Positions 32,121 through 38,801 of a stretch of DNA of 38,801 nt are shown here, one piece after another (the stretch's first letter is position 1; each line of letters begins with the position of its first letter). Position numbers and translations under genes: made by a program. The notes beneath the pieces were generated by a model. It was not told the origin of the DNA and did no database searches. It saw nothing but the letters and a program-made list of their open reading frames with translations. This DNA comes from an uncultured beta proteobacterium. GTDB taxonomy: Bacteria > Pseudomonadota > Gammaproteobacteria > Burkholderiales > Casimicrobiaceae. Location of the stretch: the NCBI GenBank assembly GCA_903912485.1, contig CAIWHR010000589.1, positions 1 to 38,801 of the forward strand. The letters run 5' to 3'.

Positions 32121-33527
32121 TCAGCCGGCGGCGGGCGGATCGGCGCCGTCGGCACCCGGTCCGGGCTCGAACCCGAGCACGGCGCCGGCGTCGCCGGTGA
32201 GCAGCCGGTCGGCCTCGGCTTCGGGCAGCGCCTCGATGTCGCGCAGCTTGCGCGCGATGGTCGTGCTCTTCCTGCCCGCGTCGTCGAGCGTCCTGCCGAC
32301 CTGGTCGAGCCGCTCCTTGGTCCTGGCGAGGATGTCGCCGAACTTGCCGAACTCGGTCTTGACCGCGCCCAGCACGCGCCAGACCTCGGTCGAGCGCTTC
32401 TCGATCGCCAGCGTGCGGAAGCCGAGCTGCAGGCTGTTCAGCATCGCCGCGAGGTTCATCGGCCCGGTCAGCATCACGCGGTACTCGCGCTGCAGCGCGT
32501 CGGCGAGCCCCGGCCGCGACACCGCTTCGGCGTACAGGCCCTCGGTCGGCACGAACAGGATCGCGAAGTCGGTGGTGTGCGGCGGCTCGACGTACTTGTC
32601 GCGGATCGACCTGGCCTCGGCCTTGAAGAAGATCTCCAGCGCCTTGCGGCTCGCCTCGACCGCAGCGACGTCGGCGCGCTCGATCGCATCCTGCAGCCGC
32701 TGGTAGTCCTCCAGCGGGAACTTGGCGTCGATCGGCAACCAGCACGGCTCGCCGTCCTCGCCGCGCCCGGGGAACTTCACCGCGTACTCGACCCGCTCGC
32801 GGCTGCCCGGGCGGGTGGCGACGTTCTGCGCGAACTGCGCCGGCGTCAGCATCTCGGACAGCAGCACGCCAAGCTGCACCTCGCCCCAGCCGCCGCGGCT
32901 CTTGACGTTGGTCAGCACCTTCTTGAGGTCGCCGACGCCGGCGGCGAGCGTCTGCATCTCGCCCAGACCCTTGTGCACCTGGTCGAGGCGGTCGGACACC
33001 TGCTTGAACGTCTGCCCGAGGCGCTGCTCGAGCGTGGCCTGCAGCTTTTCGTCGACGGTCGCGCGCATCTGCTCGAGCTTGGCGGTGTTGTCGGCGCGCA
33101 GCGCCTCGAGGTTCTGCGCGACGCTCGCGCGCACCGCTTCCAGGCGCTGCTCGTTCGACGCCGTCAGCGCCGCGAGGCGCTCGCCGAACTGCTTCAGCTG
33201 CTCGCTCTGGACGCCGCTCATGCCGGCGAGCTGCTGCGTCATCGCCTGGCCGAACCGGGCGAGGCCGCCGGCGAGCTCGCTGCGCGCGACCTGCGCGGCG
33301 GCCGCCTGCTCCTGCCGCGCGATCGACAGGTCCTGCCGCAGGTCGCGTTCGAGGTCGGCGTTCTGCGCGGCGAGGACCTCGAGGCGGGTGCGCAGGTCGG
33401 CCGCGTCGCGGGACGCCACGTCGCGCGACGCCGTCAGCGCCGACAGCCGCGACAGCGCGATCAAAGCCAGCGCGACGCTGGTCGCGAGCAGGGCGAGGAC
33501 GGCGATGACGATCAGCGATTCGGGCAT
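32121..33527 (-). CDS. rmuC: DNA recombination protein RmuC
   Basis: This encodes a 468-aa protein from the ATG at 33527. An upstream open frame to 33854 runs through repeat DNA and is not part of the gene. A hydrophobic N-terminal anchor (about residues 5-26) is followed by a long coiled-coil (about 30-230). The conserved RmuC domain then carries SRGGWGEVQLGVLLSEML, LPIDAKFPLEDYQRL and FVPTEGLYAEA. The family limits recombination between short inverted repeats and has a predicted nuclease-like fold. The short proline/glycine-rich tail is not conserved. Confidence 0.94.
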   Translation of the reverse strand: MPESLIVIAVLALLATSVALALIALSRLSALTASRDVASRDAADLRTRLEVLAAQNADLERDLRQDLSIARQEQAAAAQVARSELAGGLARFGQAMTQQLAGMSGVQSEQLKQFGERLAALTASNEQRLEAVRASVAQNLEALRADNTAKLEQMRATVDEKLQATLEQRLGQTFKQVSDRLDQVHKGLGEMQTLAAGVGDLKKVLTNVKSRGGWGEVQLGVLLSEMLTPAQFAQNVATRPGSRERVEYAVKFPGRGEDGEPCWLPIDAKFPLEDYQRLQDAIERADVAAVEASRKALEIFFKAEARSIRDKYVEPPHTTDFAILFVPTEGLYAEAVSRPGLADALQREYRVMLTGPMNLAAMLNSLQLGFRTLAIEKRSTEVWRVLGAVKTEFGKFGDILARTKERLDQVGRTLDDAGRKSTTIARKLRDIEALPEAEADRLLTGDAGAVLGFEPGPGADGADPPAAG

Positions 33528-33557
33528 GACGGATTCAGTTGGCGCAACATCACAGTG

Positions 33558-33896
33558 TAGCCCGGGTTTCGCCACCCCCAGTGCCCGCCGCCAGCCCCCC
33601 GCCGTCGATAAGCGAAACCCGGGTTTCGCCACCCCCAATGCCCGCCGCCAGCCCCCCCGCCGTCGACAAGCGAAACCCGGGGTTCGCCGCCAACGCCGGT
33701 GACCGCCAGCGCCCCCCCCGGCGTCGATCGGCCGGCAGCGCGGCACGCCGCAGGGATCGGTGGCGCTCGACCCCCCCGGCGTCGATCGGCCACCGGCGCG
33801 GCACGCGGCAGGGATCGGTGGCGCTCGAACCCCCCGGCGTCGATCGGCCGGCAACGCGGCACGCGGCAGGGATCGGTGGCGCTCGACGCCGGGCTA
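33558..33896. repeat. Tandem repeat block 1 bounded by TAGCCCGG/CCGGGCTA
   Basis: The block starts with TAGCCCGGGTTTCGCC and ends with CCGGGCTA, an inverted terminal pair. Inside are two copies of a 57-bp unit (CCCGGG at 33561 and 33618) and three copies of a 58-bp unit (CAGGGATCGG at 33751, 33809 and 33867), joined by a short linker. The proline-rich open frames across it arise because 57 bp is a multiple of three. No ribosome sites are seen, so I treat it as noncoding. Confidence 0.88.
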
Positions 33897-33940
33897 CGAC
33901 GGTTCGAAGCCGGATGGCGAACGGCCCCGGCGCCACCATG

Positions 33941-34219
33941 TAGCCCGGGTTTCGCCACCCCCAATGCCCGCCGCCAGCCCCCCGCCGTCGACAAGCGAAA
34001 CCCGGGGTTTCGCCACCCCCAATGCCCGCCGCCAGCCCCCCGCCGTCGACAAGCGAAACCCGGGGTTCGCCACCAACGCCGGTGACCGCCAGCGCCCCCC
34101 GGCGTCGACCGGCCACCGGCGCGGCACGCGGCAGGGATCGGTGGCGCTCGAACCCCCCGGCGTCGATCGGCCGGCAGCGCGGCACGCGGCAGGGATCGGT
34201 GGCGCTCGACGCCGGGCTA
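33941..34219. repeat. Tandem repeat block 2, diverged copy of block 1
   Basis: This has the same architecture as block 1: TAGCCCGGG at 33941, two 57-bp-type units (CCCGGG at 33944 and 34001), the same linker, then two 58-bp units (CAGGGATCGG at 34132 and 34190), ending CCGGGCTA at 34212-34219. It has one fewer 58-bp unit than block 1. A 44-bp unique spacer (33897-33940) separates the blocks. Together with the flanks, the 734 bp between rmuC and the next gene hold no coding gene I can support. Confidence 0.88.
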
Positions 34220-34261
34220 CGGCGGGCCACGCGTCCGGGGGCGGTGCGCGAGGTCGCGGGA

Positions 34262-35296
34262 TTACGATTCGAGCGCCAGCAGAGCGAAGGTCGCCAGCCA
34301 GTGCCCGCCGAGGTAGTCGCCGCTGGCCACGCCGACGAGCCCGGCCGCGAGATGCACCTCGGCCGCGGCGCGCAACACGGCCACGCGGGGGTCGCCGTCC
34401 GGCAGCGCGGCGGCGACGCCGCGCATGCACCACGCGCGCGACAGGTTGAGGCCGTCGAGGTGGACGATCTGCGGGTCGCTGCGATCGGACACCGTTGCCG
34501 GCACGAACAGCGTCTCCGGCACCCGCTGCGCCAGACCGGGCAGGAACGCCGCCAGCCACGCCGCGAATTCGACGGGCGGCAGCACACGCCGCATCAACTC
34601 GGCCTCCATCAGCGCCGGCGACAGGAAATCGGCTCCGGACGGTTCCCACGCCGCCGGCGCATCGCGATCGGCGCCGTACCACGCGTTCGCGCTGCCGACG
34701 CAGGCGTCCTCGAGCGCCGCCCGGCCGGCGAGCCGCGCGTAGTCGAGCGCGAAGGCCAGGCCGAACGCGCTGTTGGGATGCATGCCGTGGCGGATCGGGT
34801 AGTGCGCCCGGGGCAGGTAATCGAGATAGCGGGCGACGAACGCGGCGGCGAGCGGCGCCAGCGCCGCCGACCAGCCTCTGCTGCGCTCGTCGGTCCCGAC
34901 GGCGAGTTCGGACGCCAGCTGCAGCAGCCACGCCCAGCCGTAAGTCCGCTCGAACGACCTCGTTTCGGGCCGCTGCAGGTACGCGCACTCGCCGGCGATC
35001 GCAGCCGGCGCGAAACTCCGGTCGAACAGCGCGTCGATGGCGGCGCGCTGCGGCAGCGCCGGCACCACCCGCCGCACGCGCGCCAGCAGCCAGTGCATGT
35101 GCACGCAGGAATGCCAGTCGTAGCTGCCGAAGAACGACGGATGCAGCGCGCGCGTCGGCGCGAGATCGTCCGGGCCGGACAGCACGTGACCCGGGTGATT
35201 CGGGTACTCGCGGACGACGTTGTCGAGCGCGACCGCCGCGAAGCGCGTCGCGAGCTCGGGCGTCAGGGACAGCGTGGAATCGGACGAATCGGCCAT
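34262..35296 (-). CDS. DUF2891 family protein
   Basis: This encodes a 344-aa soluble protein. HPSFFGSYDWHSCVHMHWLL near residue 52 is the hallmark of the DUF2891 family, with histidine and aspartate residues suited to an active site. The rest is alpha-helical, resembling an alpha/alpha barrel of the glycosidase type. A second conserved patch is LDGLNLSRAWCMRG. No signal peptide is seen. The function of the family is unknown to me. The gene is isolated between two TAGCCCGGG repeat regions, and its start at 35296 is just inside the third repeat's left flank. Confidence 0.88.
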   Translation of the reverse strand: MADSSDSTLSLTPELATRFAAVALDNVVREYPNHPGHVLSGPDDLAPTRALHPSFFGSYDWHSCVHMHWLLARVRRVVPALPQRAAIDALFDRSFAPAAIAGECAYLQRPETRSFERTYGWAWLLQLASELAVGTDERSRGWSAALAPLAAAFVARYLDYLPRAHYPIRHGMHPNSAFGLAFALDYARLAGRAALEDACVGSANAWYGADRDAPAAWEPSGADFLSPALMEAELMRRVLPPVEFAAWLAAFLPGLAQRVPETLFVPATVSDRSDPQIVHLDGLNLSRAWCMRGVAAALPDGDPRVAVLRAAAEVHLAAGLVGVASGDYLGGHWLATFALLALES

Positions 35297-35301
35297 GTCG
35301 G

Positions 35302-35419
35302 TAGCCCGGGTTGCGCGGCCCGCGATGCCGAACGGAGCCCAGCTTGCCGGCGGCGAAACCCGGGGCGGCGGGCGGTCGACCGGGCCATCGGGCGCGCCCG
35401 GGCCGCTCGACCCGGGCTA
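35302..35419. repeat. Short TAGCCCGGG-bounded inverted element
   Basis: A perfect terminal inverted repeat, TAGCCCGGG (35302-35310) and CCCGGGCTA (35411-35419), encloses about 100 bp of GC-rich sequence. That sequence partly resembles the 33.5-34.2 kb blocks (GCGAAACCCGGGG at about 35352). It fills the gap between the DUF2891 gene and typA. Confidence 0.75.
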
Positions 35420-35423
35420 CGGC

Positions 35424-37280
35424 CTACGCGGCCTCGCGGCTCGCCTTCTTGCGCTCGTGATCCTTGAGGAAGCGCTTGCGGATGCGGATCGTCTGCGGCG
35501 TGACCTCGACCAGCTCGTCGTCGGCGATGAACTCGACCGCGTATTCGAGCGTCAGCTGGATCGGCGGCACCAGCCGCACCGCTTCGTCGGTGCCGGACGA
35601 GCGGACGTTGGTCAGCTGCTTGCCCTTGATCGGGTTGACGACGAGGTCGTTGTCGCGGGTGTGGATGCCGATGATCATGCCCTCGTACAGCTTGTCGCCC
35701 GGGCTGACGAACATCTTGCCGCGGTCCTGCAGCTTCCACAGCGCGTAGGCGACCGCCTCGCCGTCCTCGGCCGAGATCAGCACGCCGTTGCGGCGGTCGG
35801 GAATCTCGCCTTTCAGCGGGCTGTACTCGTCGAACACGTGGCTCATGAGGCCGGTGCCGCGGGTGAGGTTCATGAACTCGCCCTGGAAGCCGATCAGGCC
35901 GCGCGCCGGAATCCGGTACTCGAGCCGCACGCGGCCGCGCGAGTCGGACTCCATGTTGACGAGGTCGCCGCGGCGCGGACCCAGCGCTTCCATGACCGCG
36001 CCCTGGTTGGTCTCCTCGACGTCGACCGACAGCGCTTCGAACGGCTCGCAGGTGACGCCGTCGACCTCGCGCAGCACGACGCGCGGGCGCGACACCGCGA
36101 GCTCGAAGCCCTCGCGCCGCATGTTCTCGATCAGGATCGTGAGGTGCAGCTCGCCGCGGCCCGAGACCAGGAACGCGTCGGTGTCGCCGGTCTCTTCGAC
36201 CCGCAGCGCGACGTTGGTCAGCACTTCCTTGGCCAGGCGGTCGCGCAGGTTGCGGCTGGTGACGTACTTGCCTTCGCGGCCCGCCAGCGGCGACGTGTTG
36301 ACCTGGAAATACATCGACAGCGTCGGCAGGTCGACCTTGATCGGCGGCAGCGCCTCCGGCGACTCGATCGACGCCAGCGTGGTGCCGATGGTCAGGTCGT
36401 CGACGCCGGTGATCAGCACGATGTCGCCGGCTTCGGCGGCGGTGACCGGCGCGCGCTCGAGCCCCGAGAAAGCGAGCACCTGGCCGATCTTCGCCTTCTG
36501 CAGCAGCTGCCCTTCGACCGGCGGGCCGTTCAGCACCGCGACTTCCTGCCCCGGCGCGATGCGGCCGCGGCGGATGCGGCCGATGGCGATCCGGCCCAGG
36601 TAGTTCGAGTAGTCGAGCGCGCTGACCTGGAACTGCAGCGGCGCGTCGGGATCGCCGACCGGCGCCGGCACGTAGGACAGAATCGTCTCGAACAGCGCGC
36701 GCAGGTCGGCGCCTTCCGGCTTGACGCCGGCCTTGGCCAGCTTGACGTCGGTGGTCGCCCAGCCGTTGAGCGCCGAAGCGTAGACGACGGGGAAGTCGAG
36801 CTGCGCCTCGGAAGCGCCGATGCGGTCGAACAGCTCGAAGGTCTGGTTGACGACCCACTCCGGCCGCGCGCCGGGCCGGTCGACCTTGTTGATGACGACG
36901 ATCGGCTGCAGGCCCAGCTGCAGCGCCTTCAGCGTGACGAAGCGCGTCTGCGGCATCGGCCCTTCGACCGCGTCGACCAGCAGCAGCACGCCGTCGACCA
37001 TTCCCAGCACGCGCTCGACCTCGCCGCCGAAATCGGCGTGTCCCGGCGTATCGACGATGTTGATGTGCGTGTCGCGGTAGCGGATCGAGCAGTTCTTGGC
37101 GAGGATGGTGATGCCGCGCTCGCGCTCGAGATCGTTGCTGTCCATCACCCGTTCGGTGAGGTGCTGGTGCTTGGCGAAGGTGCCGGCCTGCACCAGCAGC
37201 TTGTCGACGAGCGTCGTCTTGCCGTGGTCGACGTGGGCGATGATCGCGATGTTGCGCAAGGGGCGGACTGAGGTGGTCAT
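35424..37280 (-). CDS. typA: Ribosome-associated GTPase TypA/BipA
   Basis: This encodes a 618-aa translational GTPase from the ATG at 37280 ([20 protein letters not shown]). The open frame continues 18 codons upstream, but that part is not family-like. G1 is AHVDHGKT (residues 15-22), switch II is [14 protein letters not shown], and NKVD is G4. EF-G-like domains II, III and V follow, then the TypA-specific C-terminal domain ([20 protein letters not shown]). It assists ribosome assembly and stress or low-temperature growth. The gene is divergent from the RNA helicase gene, which also acts in ribosome assembly. Confidence 0.96.
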   Translation of the reverse strand: MTTSVRPLRNIAIIAHVDHGKTTLVDKLLVQAGTFAKHQHLTERVMDSNDLERERGITILAKNCSIRYRDTHINIVDTPGHADFGGEVERVLGMVDGVLLLVDAVEGPMPQTRFVTLKALQLGLQPIVVINKVDRPGARPEWVVNQTFELFDRIGASEAQLDFPVVYASALNGWATTDVKLAKAGVKPEGADLRALFETILSYVPAPVGDPDAPLQFQVSALDYSNYLGRIAIGRIRRGRIAPGQEVAVLNGPPVEGQLLQKAKIGQVLAFSGLERAPVTAAEAGDIVLITGVDDLTIGTTLASIESPEALPPIKVDLPTLSMYFQVNTSPLAGREGKYVTSRNLRDRLAKEVLTNVALRVEETGDTDAFLVSGRGELHLTILIENMRREGFELAVSRPRVVLREVDGVTCEPFEALSVDVEETNQGAVMEALGPRRGDLVNMESDSRGRVRLEYRIPARGLIGFQGEFMNLTRGTGLMSHVFDEYSPLKGEIPDRRNGVLISAEDGEAVAYALWKLQDRGKMFVSPGDKLYEGMIIGIHTRDNDLVVNPIKGKQLTNVRSSGTDEAVRLVPPIQLTLEYAVEFIADDELVEVTPQTIRIRKRFLKDHERKKASREAA

Positions 37281-37336
37281 GGCGTGTGGGAAACGATGGC
37301 GTAACCGCGGCCGGAGGTGGCCGCGAAGAACCATAA

Positions 37337-37342
37337 ATTATA
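37337..37342 (-). promoter_or_regulatory. Candidate -10 hexamer for typA
   Basis: Read on the minus strand this is TATAAT, about 57 bp before the typA start. A matching -35 at normal spacing is not evident. It is a reasonable candidate for the typA promoter. Confidence 0.45.
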
Positions 37343-37374
37343 GCCCGGAAACGGTCGCCACCGCCATGTTTATT

Positions 37375-37402
37375 TTGAATAATCCGAAACTTAGGTTATG
37401 AT
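37375..37402 (+). promoter_or_regulatory. Candidate promoter of the DEAD-box helicase gene
   Basis: TTGAAT (37375-37380) and TATGAT (37397-37402) are separated by 16 bp, a plausible sigma-70 promoter in an AT-rich patch. It would leave an untranslated leader of roughly 140 bases before the ATG at 37552. A good AGGAG ribosome site (37542-37546) precedes the start. Confidence 0.6.
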
Positions 37403-37551
37403 CCCGCTTCGGGCGGCCATTCCGGTCACCGCCCACTCGAGCGCCGGCCGGTGGGGGTCATTCGCAGTCGCACCCCTCCCCCGCGACGTCAACCCGAAAT
37501 CCGCTGCCTGGACCGGAAATCCCCCAGGGGATGGCCGCGCCAGGAGTGCCT

Positions 37552-38801
<1,250 letters not shown>

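Noticed and set aside
33558-34219. CRISPR array
   Set aside because: Units are directly adjacent tandem copies without unique spacers between short identical repeats, and no cas genes are nearby.
33528-34261. Proline-rich protein genes in the repeat region
   Set aside because: Open frames exist on both strands because a 57-bp unit preserves frame. No ribosome sites or family similarity were seen.

Overview
The window comes from a high-GC proteobacterium, most likely a betaproteobacterium of the Rhodocyclales/Burkholderiales type. I infer this from the linked glyA-nrdR-ribD-ribE genes, the DarP/PmbA pair, a TRAP transporter for organic acids and dispersed TAGCCCGGG-bounded intergenic repeats. 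No rRNA or tRNA gene was seen, so the taxonomic placement rests on gene content only. Most of the window is compact, GC-rich chromosomal backbone. The exception is an accessory island at about 4.9-17.6 kb with visibly lower and mosaic GC.

Layout. 1-1340: the C-terminal part of an M20 metallopeptidase and a small exported cytochrome c. 1344-4694 (-): a large soluble TPR-GAF-histidine kinase-receiver hybrid. 4934-17566 (+): the island. It begins with a Phd/YefM-type antitoxin that has its own operator-like inverted repeat, followed by a frame-disrupted ParE/RelE-type toxin. A co-directional run follows: SNF2-type helicase, a gap with three inverted repeats, AAA ATPase, cytoplasmic subtilisin-like protease, type III DNA methyltransferase (Mod), zeta-like P-loop kinase, a 62-aa protein and type III restriction helicase-nuclease (Res). 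17605-21102 (-): ribE, ribD, nrdR, glyA. 21320-24918: TRAP transporter genes dctQ and dctM (+) converging on dctP (-) across a bidirectional terminator. 25124-28216 (-): a PilZ-like protein and pmbA. 28339-30418 (+): darP, mogA and an EamA permease with coupled starts. 30369-33527 (-): a second EamA permease, mtfA and rmuC. 33558-34219: two blocks of 57- and 58-bp tandem repeats. 34262-37280 (-): a DUF2891 protein and typA. 37552-end (+): a DEAD-box RNA helicase, cut by the window edge.

The most interesting object is the island. It reads as a type III restriction-modification locus (Mod + Res) with an extra SNF2 helicase, carrying an ATPase-subtilase pair like the described IetA/IetS genes and a zeta-kinase/small-protein pair. 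Start-stop overlaps couple Mod, kinase, small protein and Res. The ATPase-protease genes and the central part of mod are much more AT-rich than the helicase and than the 3' half of mod. This suggests a module inserted into, or recombined within, an older helicase-Mod-Res locus. A working model is layered anti-phage defence: modification and restriction as the first line, with the protease and kinase as possible backup effectors. The model is inference; the gene calls rest on motifs visible in the sequence.
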